A DNA stretch of 64,000 nt, taken from Nocardioidaceae bacterium (GTDB lineage Bacteria > Actinomycetota > Actinomycetes > Propionibacteriales > Nocardioidaceae). A program made the translations under genes and the position numbers. Under the pieces are notes generated by a model. That model was given only the letters and a program-made list of their open reading frames with translations, searched no databases and was not told the origin of the DNA. The stretch's first letter is position 1. Every line of letters starts with the position of its first letter. The DNA is taken from positions 806,001-870,000 of the forward strand of contig JAGIBL010000002.1 in assembly GCA_017744365.1 (NCBI GenBank), written 5' to 3'. Shown in pieces: positions 1-7,557 of this stretch.

Positions 1-1074
1 AACACCTGCGAGGTCACCTTCGGCGACCCGCAGGTCGGCGGCGGCGAGCCCGCGAAGGGCTGGCTGGTCGGCGAGGTGCACAACGGCATCGCGCAGATGT
101 TCCAGGTCATCGAGAACGCCCGGATGATGGTCGGCACCAAGGCGATCGCCACCCTCTCGACCGGCTACCTGAACGCGCTGGAGTACGCGAAGTCCCGCGT
201 CCAGGGCGCCGACCTCACCGAGGCCGCCAACAAGACCGCGCCGCGGGTGACGATCACCCACCACCCCGACGTACGACGGTCGCTGATGACCCAGAAGTCG
301 TTCGCCGAGGCGATGCGATCGCTGGTCCTCTACACCGCCTCCTGGCAGGACCGGGTGCAGATCGCCGAGCACAAGGGCGAGCGCGACGAGCTGGCCGAGA
401 AGGTCAACGACCTGCTGCTGCCGATCGTCAAGGGCTACGGGTCCGAGCGTTCCTGGGTGCTGCTCGGCACCGAGTCGCTGCAGACCCTCGGCGGCTCCGG
501 CTTCCTGCAGGAGTACCCGATCGAGCAGTACGTCCGCGACGCGAAGATCGACACCCTGTACGAGGGCACCACCGCGATCCAGGGCCAGGACTTCTTCTTC
601 CGGAAGATCGTCAAGGACCAGGCGCAGGCGCTGACCCACCTGAACACCGAGATCGATGCCTTCGTCAAGAGCGAGGCCGGCAACGGTCGCCTCAAGGTGG
701 AGCGCGAGCTGCTCGCGAAGTCGCTCGAGGACGCCGGCGCGCTGGTCGGCTCGATGATCACCACCCTGATGAGCGCCGACGAGTCGGCCGAGGGCGGCGA
801 CATCCGCAACATCTACAAGGTCGGACTCAACACCTCCCGCCTGCTGATGGTGCTCGGCGACGTGGTCTGCGCCTGGCTGCTGCTGCGCGGCGCCGAGGTG
901 GCGCTGGCCAAGCTGGCCGGCGAGGTCTCCGAGGCGGACAAGGCCTTCTACGAGGGCAAGGTCGCCGCCGCGCAGTTCTTCGCGCGGACCAACCTGCCGA
1001 AGATCACCGCGGAGGTCGCGATCGCCGAGGCGACCGACCTGTCGCTGATGGACCTCGACGAGGCCAGCTTCTAA
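1..1074 (+). CDS. Acyl-CoA dehydrogenase, FadE5-like (5' end outside window)
   Basis: The reading frame is open from base 1, so the N-terminus lies upstream of the window; 357 residues are visible. The segment covers the end of the central domain and the helical C-terminal domain of a long acyl-CoA dehydrogenase, the FAD enzyme that makes the trans-2-enoyl-CoA in beta-oxidation. The motif YEGTTAIQ (around base 560) is the family motif that carries the catalytic glutamate in medium-chain enzymes. The region after it ([11 protein letters not shown]) and the extended C-terminus look like the mycobacterial FadE5 type. Family assignment is firm; chain-length preference cannot be read. It converges with the SGNH gene, with a hairpin in between. 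Confidence 0.9.
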   Translation, partial: NTCEVTFGDPQVGGGEPAKGWLVGEVHNGIAQMFQVIENARMMVGTKAIATLSTGYLNALEYAKSRVQGADLTEAANKTAPRVTITHHPDVRRSLMTQKSFAEAMRSLVLYTASWQDRVQIAEHKGERDELAEKVNDLLLPIVKGYGSERSWVLLGTESLQTLGGSGFLQEYPIEQYVRDAKIDTLYEGTTAIQGQDFFFRKIVKDQAQALTHLNTEIDAFVKSEAGNGRLKVERELLAKSLEDAGALVGSMITTLMSADESAEGGDIRNIYKVGLNTSRLLMVLGDVVCAWLLLRGAEVALAKLAGEVSEADKAFYEGKVAAAQFFARTNLPKITAEVAIAEATDLSLMDLDEASF

Positions 1075-1077
1075 GGT

Positions 1078-1887
1078 TCACGCCTCGACGGCCGCTCCAC
1101 CCAGCAGGGTGGGGCGGCCGTCGTGCGTCACGGGCAGCAGCCCCGGGCGCTTGGCCACCGCAGCCGCGTAGGGCTGCCCGCGGAGCTGCTTGACCAGGAA
1201 CGGCACCAGGAAGGTGGCCACCCAGTGGCCGTCGTCGCGGATCGTGCGCAGCAGCGAGCGCGGCGTGGCGATGGTGCTCGCCCAGTCCGGGTCGGCGCCC
1301 GGCAGGCCGAACAGGTGCGCCATCCCCTCGGCGATCCGGCCGTGCCCGACCGCGCTGCCGTGGATCCGGTCGTGGCTCCACATCCCGCGCTCGGCGGAGA
1401 TCGACAGCGGGAACAGGTCGAGCACGTCGACGTCGTACCGGCTCGCCACCTCCACCAGCCGGAGGTTCAGGGCGGCCTGCTTGGGTCGCAGCCAGCGCAG
1501 CACCGGGAGCACCATCGCGACGTCCGGGAACGTCATCGTGGCCACCCGGCAGCCGGTCGCGCGGAGGCCGGCGACGGTGGCCTCGACGTCCTCGACCACG
1601 GCGTCGGCGTCGAAGTCGTGGCGGAGCAGGTCGTTCATGCCGACCACCACGGTGGCCAGGTCCGGGCGCAGCGCGAGAGCGGCGGGCAGCTGCACCTCAC
1701 GGACGTGCCGGGCGCGGCAGCCGCGGACGGCGAGGTTGGCGTAGTGCAGCTCGGGGCTGGTGGTGCGGGCCAGCATCTCGGCGAACCGGTCGGCCCAGCC
1801 GCGATGGCCGGCCTCGTCGGTGCCGTCATTGAGGCCTTCGGTCTGCGAGTCGCCGAGGGCGACGAACCGGAAGTACTCCGTGCCCAT
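1078..1887 (-). CDS. SGNH/GDSL-type lipase or esterase
   Basis: A cytoplasmic-looking serine esterase of the SGNH fold, 269 residues. The block I nucleophile motif (ALGDSQTEG) is about ten residues from the start, block III is GMNDLL, and the terminal DRIH supplies the Asp-His of block V. The start at 1887 places the GDS motif at its usual distance from the N-terminus; the frame is open further upstream to 1974 but that extension has no family similarity and would run into the repeat region in front of the next gene. No signal peptide is seen. The substrate is unknown; small acyl esters are usual for the family. Confidence 0.85.
   Translation of the reverse strand: MGTEYFRFVALGDSQTEGLNDGTDEAGHRGWADRFAEMLARTTSPELHYANLAVRGCRARHVREVQLPAALALRPDLATVVVGMNDLLRHDFDADAVVEDVEATVAGLRATGCRVATMTFPDVAMVLPVLRWLRPKQAALNLRLVEVASRYDVDVLDLFPLSISAERGMWSHDRIHGSAVGHGRIAEGMAHLFGLPGADPDWASTIATPRSLLRTIRDDGHWVATFLVPFLVKQLRGQPYAAAVAKRPGLLPVTHDGRPTLLGGAAVEA
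1086..1123. terminator. Hairpin between convergent genes
   Basis: Two 17-nt arms (1086-1102 and 1107-1123) pair with one mismatch around an AGCA loop. The hairpin starts 11 bases after the acyl-CoA dehydrogenase stop and lies inside the last codons of the convergent SGNH gene. There is no T-tract, which is common for actinobacterial terminators. Acting as a bidirectional terminator is inference. Confidence 0.5.
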
Positions 1888-1956
1888 GGCCGAGACGGTA
1901 CCCGGACCGGCCTGCGCGATCCTGGGATTGTCCTGACCCGCCTGGGGTAAAGGTCT

Positions 1957-1985
1957 CGTGAACTCACGGTCCACGTGAACTCACG
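1957..1985. promoter_or_regulatory. Tandem palindromic operator-like sites
   Basis: The 12-mer CGTGAACTCACG occurs at 1957-1968 and again at 1974-1985. Each copy is an inverted repeat (CGTGA-N2-TCACG), and the starts are 17 bp apart. The pair lies directly upstream of the ribosome-binding site (AAGGAG, 1987-1992) of the small membrane protein gene, where a repressor would block transcription. I do not recognise the regulator family. Confidence 0.5.
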
Positions 1986-1999
1986 GAAGGAGACCTGGC

Positions 2000-2230
2000 A
2001 TGGGCATCGGACTCAGCATCGTCCTGATCGCAGCGGGCCTGATCTTCGCACTGGACGTGGTCGACCTGCCTTCGAGCTGGGACGCCCACGTCGACTCGAA
2101 CACCCTGGGCTGGATCCTGGTCGCCGTCGGCGCCCTCGGCCTCATCATGGCCCTGATCCTCACCGCCCAGCACCGCCGGACGGTCGTGCACTCCGGCGGG
2201 GTCGAGTACCGCGACGTGCCGCCGGAGTAG
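2000..2230 (+). CDS. Small membrane protein, DUF6458-like
   Basis: A 76-residue protein with two hydrophobic helices (about 2-20 and 34-54) separated by a short polar loop, and a charged cytoplasmic-looking tail beginning at RRTVV. The opening MGIGL and the two-helix layout match the DUF6458 family of actinobacterial small membrane proteins, which has no known function. A strong AAGGAG ribosome-binding site fixes the ATG at 2000. It is transcribed alone, behind two copies of a palindromic element, which suggests tight regulation. Confidence 0.7.
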   Translation: MGIGLSIVLIAAGLIFALDVVDLPSSWDAHVDSNTLGWILVAVGALGLIMALILTAQHRRTVVHSGGVEYRDVPPE

Positions 2231-2243
2231 GTCTCAGGCGGCA
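2217..2243. terminator. Weak hairpin across convergent stops
   Basis: The arms TGCCGCC (2217-2223) and GGCGGCA (2237-2243) flank the stop codons of the converging small membrane protein and flavin reductase genes. The stem is only 7 bp with a 13-nt loop, so the terminator call is tentative. Confidence 0.25.
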
Positions 2244-2803
2244 GCCCGGCGTGCGTCGACCAGCGCGGCGACGAACTGGTCGACCACCCGGGCGAGCGCC
2301 GGAGCGGCCTCCGCGTGGATGTTCACCGGTGCCTCGAACGGCGACGGCTCCACCGGCGTGGCCGCCTCGATGAAGCGGTCCAGCACCAGGTAGCCGTTCA
2401 CCACGTGCCGGGCGTCCATCGACGTCAGCACCGGCCGCAGCGCGTAGTCCAGGGTGAGTGCGTGCGCCGCGCTGCCCCCGGTGGCCAGCGGCAGCACCGC
2501 CTTCCCGGCCAGCCCGAACTGCGGCAGCAGGTCCAGCCAGGACTTCAGCAGTCCCGAGTACGACGCCTTGTAGACCGGCGTCGCCACCACCAGTCCGTCC
2601 GCGCGGGCCAGCCGCTCGGCCGCCTCGACGATGGCCGGGTGGCCGAAGTCGGCGTGCAGCAGCGCCTCGGCGGGCAGGTCCCGGACCCGGAGGCAGTCCA
2701 CCGTGTGCCCCTGCTCGCTGAGCTGGGCGCTGACGTGGCCGAGGAGCACGGCGCTGCGGGAGACCTCCATGGGGCTGCCGGAGACGGCGAGTACGTGAGC
2801 CAT
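2234..2803 (-). CDS. NAD(P)H-dependent FMN reductase, SsuE/MsuE-like
   Basis: A 189-residue flavodoxin-like flavin reductase that supplies reduced FMN, in relatives to a two-component monooxygenase for sulfonates. The N-terminal SGSP followed by SRSAVL is the phosphate-binding loop, and ATPVYKASYSGLLK is the conserved mid-protein segment that shapes the flavin site. Length agrees with SsuE. No monooxygenase partner lies next to it, so the sulfonate link is only family knowledge. The upstream bases are unusually AT-rich for this genome. Confidence 0.85.
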   Translation of the reverse strand: MAHVLAVSGSPMEVSRSAVLLGHVSAQLSEQGHTVDCLRVRDLPAEALLHADFGHPAIVEAAERLARADGLVVATPVYKASYSGLLKSWLDLLPQFGLAGKAVLPLATGGSAAHALTLDYALRPVLTSMDARHVVNGYLVLDRFIEAATPVEPSPFEAPVNIHAEAAPALARVVDQFVAALVDARRAAA

Positions 2804-2836
2804 TTCTTAAGTCTACTAGATTACTCGACTATTCTC
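2804..2836. promoter_or_regulatory. AT-rich promoter region of the flavin reductase
   Basis: This short stretch, immediately upstream of the reductase start, is rich in A, T and TA steps (TTCTTAAG, CTACTAGATTACT), in sharp contrast to its surroundings. It also separates the reductase from the divergent gene at 2879. A promoter here is likely on position and composition; no specific factor site is recognised. Confidence 0.35.
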
Positions 2837-2878
2837 ACCACCTGACCGCCGCCGGGCGTGCCCCTTAGGCTGCAGGCC

Positions 2879-3694
2879 ATGGATGACGCAGCCCGTCTGG
2901 CCACCCTCGTCGAGACCTGGCGGGGCGCGATCGAGAGTTTCGTCGCGCTCGCCCGCGAGATCCCCGCCGAGCAGTGGGACCTGCCGACCGACCTGCCCGG
3001 CTGGAGCGTGAAGGACAACGTCGCGCACACCGCGCACCTGGAGGCCGTGCTCGCCGGCGCTCCGGAGGAGTCCCTCGAGGTGTCACCGGCCGAGCACATC
3101 CGCGACCTCGCCGGCTTCTACACCGAGCAGGGCGTGCTGGCCCGGCGGGACCTGGACATGCCCGCCCTCGTCGAGGAGATCGAGACCGCCGCGGCCGCCC
3201 GGTACGCCGAGCTGCAGGCGGATCCGCCCACCGACGGCGCCGCCGCCCCGCCGCGCACGCCCGCGGGGGTCCCGTGGAACAACCAGACGCTGCTCTCGAA
3301 CCGGCCGCTGGACGTGTGGATGCACGAGCAGGACATCCGGCGGGCCATCGGCCGTCCCGGCGGCTACGACTGCGCCGCCGCCCGGCACACGGTGAGCTCC
3401 CTCGGCCGGGCGCTCGGGATGGTCGTGGGCAAGCGGGTCGCGCCTCCCGCCGGGACCACGGTCCGGCTGGCGGTGCCCGACTTCGCGGAGACGTGGACCG
3501 TCAGCATCGGCGAGGACGGACGCGCCGGTGCAGCCCCCGAGGACGCGGGAGCTGACGTGACCATCACACTCGGCGCCGAGGACTTCGTCGTGCTGGCCGG
3601 GGGTCGTCGCACGGTCGAGGCCACCGCGCCGGCGTACGACGGGGACGAGGCGCTCGGCCGCAAGGTCCTGGAGAACCTGGGGGTCACGCCGTGA
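2879..3694 (+). CDS. Maleylpyruvate isomerase-family mycothiol-dependent enzyme
   Basis: A 271-residue member of the DinB-like family that uses mycothiol as cofactor. The N-terminal four-helix bundle contains GWSVKDNVAHTAH, and the mid-protein WMHEQDIRRA carries the other histidine and arginines that define the family; the histidines are the expected metal ligands. The C-terminal part (from about 190) resembles an SCP2-like domain. It overlaps the following SDR gene by 4 bp (GTGA) and so starts a three-gene operon with that SDR and a GNAT acetyltransferase. The real substrate is unknown. Confidence 0.8.
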   Translation: MDDAARLATLVETWRGAIESFVALAREIPAEQWDLPTDLPGWSVKDNVAHTAHLEAVLAGAPEESLEVSPAEHIRDLAGFYTEQGVLARRDLDMPALVEEIETAAAARYAELQADPPTDGAAAPPRTPAGVPWNNQTLLSNRPLDVWMHEQDIRRAIGRPGGYDCAAARHTVSSLGRALGMVVGKRVAPPAGTTVRLAVPDFAETWTVSIGEDGRAGAAPEDAGADVTITLGAEDFVVLAGGRRTVEATAPAYDGDEALGRKVLENLGVTP

Positions 3695-4605
3695 CGCGCT
3701 CGCGCTGGACGCTGGCCGACCTGCCCGACCTGACCGGCAAGCGGATCGTGGTCACCGGCCCGACCGCCGGGCTCGGCACCGCCACCGCGCGCGAGCTCGC
3801 CCGGGCCGGCGCCGAGGTGGTGCTGGTGGCCCGCTCGCACGGCAAGCTCGACGACGTACGGCGGAGCCTGGAGGCCGACGTGCCCACGGCGCGCTTCGTC
3901 CCGGTCATCGCCGACCTGTCCGACCTCGGCTCGGTCCGCAAGGGCGCCGACGAGGTCGCCGCCCTCGGTCCCCTCGACGTGCTGGTCAACAACGCCGGCG
4001 TGATGGCGCTGCCGTACGCGCGCACGGTCGACGGGTTCGAGCTGCAGCTGGCCACCAACCACTTCGGGCCCTTCCTGCTGACCGGGATGCTGCTGCCCCG
4101 GCTGGCCGAGTCCGGCGACGGCCGGGTGGTCGTGGTCGCCTCGCAGGCGCACCGGCTCGCCCGGCGGGCGCCGCTCGAGGACCCGCGCACGCTGCACGGC
4201 CGCTACTCCAAGTGGGGCGCGTACGGCGGGTCCAAGCTGGCCAACCTGCTCTTCGCCTTCGAGCTAGACCGGCGCGCGAAGGCGGCCGGTCTGCCGGTCA
4301 AGGCGCTGGCCGCGCACCCGGGCTACTCGGCCACCGAGCTGGTCGGCAAGACCGGGGGCGTCGGCGGGCAGATCATGCACGCCGCCACCCGGCTGCTCGG
4401 CCAGCCGGCCCACCTGGGTGCCCTGCCGACGCTGATGGCCGCGACCGCCGACCTACCCGGCTCCACGTACGTCGGACCCGACGGTCTCGGCCAGATGCGC
4501 GGCTACCCGCGCATCGTCAAGGCCCGCCGGCGCGCGTACGACGCCGACGCCCAGCGGCAGCTCTGGGACCTGAGCGAGCAGGCCACCGGGATCCGCTACC
4601 CGTGA
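3691..4605 (+). CDS. SDR-family oxidoreductase (retinol dehydrogenase-like)
   Basis: A 304-residue NAD(P)-dependent short-chain dehydrogenase. The cofactor motif TGPTAGLG is near residue 22, the NNAG motif is around residue 100, and the catalytic YxxxK is Y178-K182. The long C-terminal region after the catalytic site, with a histidine-proline-glycine segment (AHPGY), is typical of the retinol dehydrogenase/WW-domain oxidoreductase-like SDRs. The GTG start overlaps the upstream stop, so translation is probably coupled. It also overlaps the downstream acetyltransferase by 4 bp. Substrate unknown. Confidence 0.85.
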   Translation: MTRSRWTLADLPDLTGKRIVVTGPTAGLGTATARELARAGAEVVLVARSHGKLDDVRRSLEADVPTARFVPVIADLSDLGSVRKGADEVAALGPLDVLVNNAGVMALPYARTVDGFELQLATNHFGPFLLTGMLLPRLAESGDGRVVVVASQAHRLARRAPLEDPRTLHGRYSKWGAYGGSKLANLLFAFELDRRAKAAGLPVKALAAHPGYSATELVGKTGGVGGQIMHAATRLLGQPAHLGALPTLMAATADLPGSTYVGPDGLGQMRGYPRIVKARRRAYDADAQRQLWDLSEQATGIRYP

Positions 4606-5078
4606 CCCTCCTGCGCCCGATCACCCGCGCCGACTTCGCCGCGGTCCTGGCCTGGAACGAGGACCACGTCGAGCTGCTGGCACCGCTGACCGAGGAGCGG
4701 CTGGTCACCCTGATCGGCTGGGCCGACACCGCCGCGGTCATCGCCCACGAGGGCCGCGACGCCGGCTTCGTGCTCACCTTCGCGGCCGGGTCGGACTACG
4801 ACTCCCCGAACTTCCGCTGGTTCGCCGAGCGGTACCCGTCCTTCGTCTACCTGGACCGGATCGTGGTGGACCCGGCCTTCCGCCGCACCGGCCTCGGCAC
4901 CCGCGTCTACGACGAGCTCGAGGCGGCCGCGGGGACGCCGGTGTTCTGCCTGGAGGTCAACAGCGATCCCCCGAACGAGCCCTCGCTCGCCTTCCACCGC
5001 CACCGCGGCTACGTCGAGGTCGGCACCCTCCCCTTCGCCGGCCACGAGGTGATGCTCTTCGAGAAGCCCTTGCGCTGA
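4602..5078 (+). CDS. GNAT-family N-acetyltransferase
   Basis: A 158-residue GNAT protein. The acetyl-CoA binding signature is VVDPAFRRTGLGTRVYDEL in the middle, and the ending FHRHRGYVEVG is the usual last strand-helix of the fold. The GTG at 4602 overlaps the stop of the SDR gene (GTGA), which decides this start over longer open frame upstream. The stop codon lies inside the first copy of a repeat element. The acceptor substrate cannot be predicted. Confidence 0.85.
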   Translation: MTLLRPITRADFAAVLAWNEDHVELLAPLTEERLVTLIGWADTAAVIAHEGRDAGFVLTFAAGSDYDSPNFRWFAERYPSFVYLDRIVVDPAFRRTGLGTRVYDELEAAAGTPVFCLEVNSDPPNEPSLAFHRHRGYVEVGTLPFAGHEVMLFEKPLR

Positions 5079-5189
5079 CCCGTCGCAAAGGTGCACGTCA
5101 TTGCGCTGACCTGGCGCAAAGGCGCACGTGTACGTGCGCCTTTGCGCCAGGTCAGCGTCCAACACGTGCACTTTTGCGCCAGGTCGGCG
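5072..5189. repeat. Nested inverted-repeat element, four copies of a 26-27 nt unit
   Basis: Two direct copies of a unit beginning CGCTGACC and containing CGCAAAGG (5072-5098 and 5103-5129) are followed by two inverted copies (5132-5157 and 5164-5189). The inner pair is a perfect 26-bp inverted repeat with a 2-nt centre; the outer copies differ from the inner ones at three positions each. As RNA, the whole element would fold into one very long nested hairpin. The first copy includes the stop of the acetyltransferase. It may act as a terminator or be a dispersed intergenic repeat; both ideas are inference. Confidence 0.8.
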
Positions 5190-5224
5190 ATCCGGGTCGG
5201 CCTGCCAGCCGTACGATCCGGGCC

Positions 5225-6712
5225 ATGTCCCGGCTGCGCGCGCACGAGCTGATCGCCCTGGCCCTCGACGAGGGTTCCTGGGGCTCCTGGGACACCCCGC
5301 CCGTCTACGGCGCGATCGGGGACGCCTACGCCGCGGATCTGGCGCGGGCGCGGGAGAAGTCCGGGGTCGACGAGTCGGTGCTCACCGGCACGGGCACGGT
5401 GAACGGGCGCCGGGTCGCAGTGGTCCTCGGCGAGTTCTCGTTCCTGGCCGGGTCGATCGGCCAGGCCGCCGCGACCCGGCTGGTCTCCGCGGTCGAGCGG
5501 GCCACCGCCGAGGGCCTGCCCCTTGTCGCCGCCCCGGTCAGCGGCGGCACCCGGATGCAGGAGGGCACCCCGGCCTTCGTGCACATGATCGCCATCTCCG
5601 CGGCGATCAGCGCGCACAAGAGCGCCGGCCTGCCGTACCTGGTCTACCTGCGCAACCCCACCACCGGCGGGGTGATGGCCTCCTGGGGCTCGCTCGGCCA
5701 CCTCACCGTCGCCGAGCCGGGTGCCCTGGTCGGCTTCCTGGGCCCGCGCGTCTTCGAGGCCCTCTACGGCAAGCCTTTCCCCGACGGCGTGCAGACCTCG
5801 GAGAACCTCTTCGCGCACGGCATCATCGACGGCGTCGTCGCACCCGGCGAGCTCGCCGGCCTGCTGGACCGGACGCTCACGATGCTGCTGACCCGGCCCG
5901 CGGTCCCCGGCCCCGCCGAACCCGATCCGGAGATCGGCGAGGTGGACACCTGGGACGCCGTGCTGCGCTCGCGGCGCCCCGAGCGGCCGGGCGTGCGTCG
6001 GCTGCTCCGGTACGCCGCCGCGGACGTGATCCCGCTCAACGGAACAGGATTCGGCGAAGCGGACCCCGGCCTGATGATCGCGCTGGCCCGGTTCGGCGAC
6101 ACCCCCTGCGTGCTGATCGGGCAGGACCGCCGCGGGCAGACAGCCGACCGGCCGATGGGTCCCGGCGCACTGCGCGAGGCCCGTCGCGGGATGCGGCTGG
6201 CCGTCGAGCTCGGGCTCCCGCTGCTCACCGTGATCGACACCCCGGGCGCGGCGCTGAGCCCGGAGGCCGAGGAGGGCGGCCTGGCCGGCGAGATCGCCCG
6301 TTCGCTGGCCGACCTGGTCTCGCTGGACGCGCCGACACTGTGCCTCATGCTCGGTCAGGGCAACGGCGGTGGCGCACTGGCACTGCTGCCCGCGGACCGG
6401 GTCGTCGCCGCCCAGCACGCCTGGCTCTCGCCGCTGCCCCCCGAGGGCGCCAGCGCGATCGTGCACCGCGACACCGCCCACGCACCCGAGATGGCCCGCG
6501 CCCAGCAGGTTCGGGCGCTCGACCTGCGCGACGCCGGGGTGGTCGACCGGATCGTGCCCGAGCTTCCGGACGCGGCCGAGGAGGCCGAGGCGTTCTGCCG
6601 CCGGGTCGGGGACGTGCTCGCCCACGAGCTGGCCGCGCTCTTCCACGCGGACCCCGGAGCGCTGCGCGTCGTACGGGCCCGGCGGTTCGCCACGTCTCCC
6701 CCTGGGGACTAG
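5225..6712 (+). CDS. Acyl-CoA carboxyltransferase, fused beta and alpha halves (AccDA-type)
   Basis: A 495-residue biotin-dependent carboxyltransferase that moves carboxyl from carboxybiotin to an acyl-CoA. The first half (about 1-240) resembles AccD (GGTRMQEG, TTGGVMASWGSLG) and the second half (about 265-490) resembles AccA (DTPGAALSPEAEEGG, GQGNGGGALAL), so one chain carries both active-site halves. No N-terminal zinc-ribbon cysteines are seen. No biotin carboxylase or carrier is adjacent, so it must use subunits encoded elsewhere. The ATG at 5225 follows the repeat element. Substrate (acetyl-, propionyl- or longer acyl-CoA) is not decidable from the sequence. Confidence 0.85.
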   Translation: MSRLRAHELIALALDEGSWGSWDTPPVYGAIGDAYAADLARAREKSGVDESVLTGTGTVNGRRVAVVLGEFSFLAGSIGQAAATRLVSAVERATAEGLPLVAAPVSGGTRMQEGTPAFVHMIAISAAISAHKSAGLPYLVYLRNPTTGGVMASWGSLGHLTVAEPGALVGFLGPRVFEALYGKPFPDGVQTSENLFAHGIIDGVVAPGELAGLLDRTLTMLLTRPAVPGPAEPDPEIGEVDTWDAVLRSRRPERPGVRRLLRYAAADVIPLNGTGFGEADPGLMIALARFGDTPCVLIGQDRRGQTADRPMGPGALREARRGMRLAVELGLPLLTVIDTPGAALSPEAEEGGLAGEIARSLADLVSLDAPTLCLMLGQGNGGGALALLPADRVVAAQHAWLSPLPPEGASAIVHRDTAHAPEMARAQQVRALDLRDAGVVDRIVPELPDAAEEAEAFCRRVGDVLAHELAALFHADPGALRVVRARRFATSPPGD

Positions 6713-6723
6713 AACGTGTTCCA
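6710..6723. promoter_or_regulatory. KstR-type operator (TNNAACNNGTTNNA)
   Basis: The 14-mer TAGAACGTGTTCCA matches at every fixed position the motif recognised by KstR, the TetR-family repressor of cholesterol and steroid catabolism in mycobacteria and rhodococci. It overlaps the stop codon of the carboxyltransferase gene and ends 9 bp before the GTG of an SDR that itself resembles a hydroxysteroid dehydrogenase. The match is seen; use of the site is inference. kstR is not in this window. Confidence 0.6.
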
Positions 6724-6732
6724 ATAGGGCGC

Positions 6733-7551
6733 GTGAAGACCTACGTCGTCAGCGGCGCCGCCTCCGGGATCGGCGCCGCCGTCATGCACCGTCTCGAGCG
6801 GGACGGGCACCGGGTGCTCGGCATCGACCTCCAGGGAGCCGACGTCACCGCGGACCTGAGCACTCCCGCGGGGCGCGAGCAGGCGGTCGCGGGCGTCCGC
6901 GGCCTGACCGAGCGGGTCGACGGGATCGTCCCGTGCGCGGGCATCGCCGGGTTCACCGGCACGGACCCGGCGCTGCTGGTCTCGGTCAACTACTTCGGCG
7001 CGATCGCCCTGGTCGAGGGGCTCCACGAGCTCATGACCGAGGGCGGTGCCGTGGTGCTGCTCGCCTCGAACTCGATCACCTGCCAGCCCGGCTGGGACGC
7101 GGAGGTGGCCGGCGCCTGCCTGGCCGGCGACGAGGAGGCCGCCCGCTCGATGGCCGCGAAGACCGAGGCGGTGCAGGTCTACCCGTCCTCGAAGATGGCG
7201 CTGGCCTACTGGGCCCGCCGCGAGGGCGTCACCCCGCGCTGGGCCGGCTCCGGCATCCGCGTCAACGCCATCGCGCCCGGTCTGATCGCCACTCCGATGA
7301 CCGACGCCCTGCGAGCCGACCCGGTCTTCGGACCGTTCGCGGACACCTACCCCACCGCGCTCGGCCGGCCCGGTCAGCCCGACGAGGTGGCCGCCCTGGT
7401 CGCGTTCCTGCTCTCCGACGAGGCCAGCCTGCTGGTCGGCACGGTCACCTTCGTCGACGGTGGCACTGACGCGATCCTGCACCCGCAGAGCCCGCAGGGC
7501 TGGGAAGTGGGGCCGGTCGCTGGCGCGCAATCAACGGACCCTGTTAAATAG
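6733..7551 (+). CDS. SDR-family oxidoreductase resembling 3-alpha-hydroxysteroid dehydrogenase
   Basis: A 272-residue SDR with the cofactor motif SGAASGIG at the N-terminus and catalytic Y150-x3-K154. Several stretches recall the 3-alpha-hydroxysteroid dehydrogenase/carbonyl reductase of Comamonas testosteroni: GIDLQGADVTADLST, VSVNYFGA, a replaced NNAG (PCAGIAG), and a long insertion before the catalytic tyrosine. That enzyme oxidises the 3-alpha-hydroxyl of steroids. The similarity is from memory of the family, not an alignment. The GTG start is 9 bp after a KstR-type box, and a secreted propeller protein follows 6 bp after the stop. Confidence 0.75.
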   Translation: MKTYVVSGAASGIGAAVMHRLERDGHRVLGIDLQGADVTADLSTPAGREQAVAGVRGLTERVDGIVPCAGIAGFTGTDPALLVSVNYFGAIALVEGLHELMTEGGAVVLLASNSITCQPGWDAEVAGACLAGDEEAARSMAAKTEAVQVYPSSKMALAYWARREGVTPRWAGSGIRVNAIAPGLIATPMTDALRADPVFGPFADTYPTALGRPGQPDEVAALVAFLLSDEASLLVGTVTFVDGGTDAILHPQSPQGWEVGPVAGAQSTDPVK

Positions 7552-7557
7552 CCTGCC

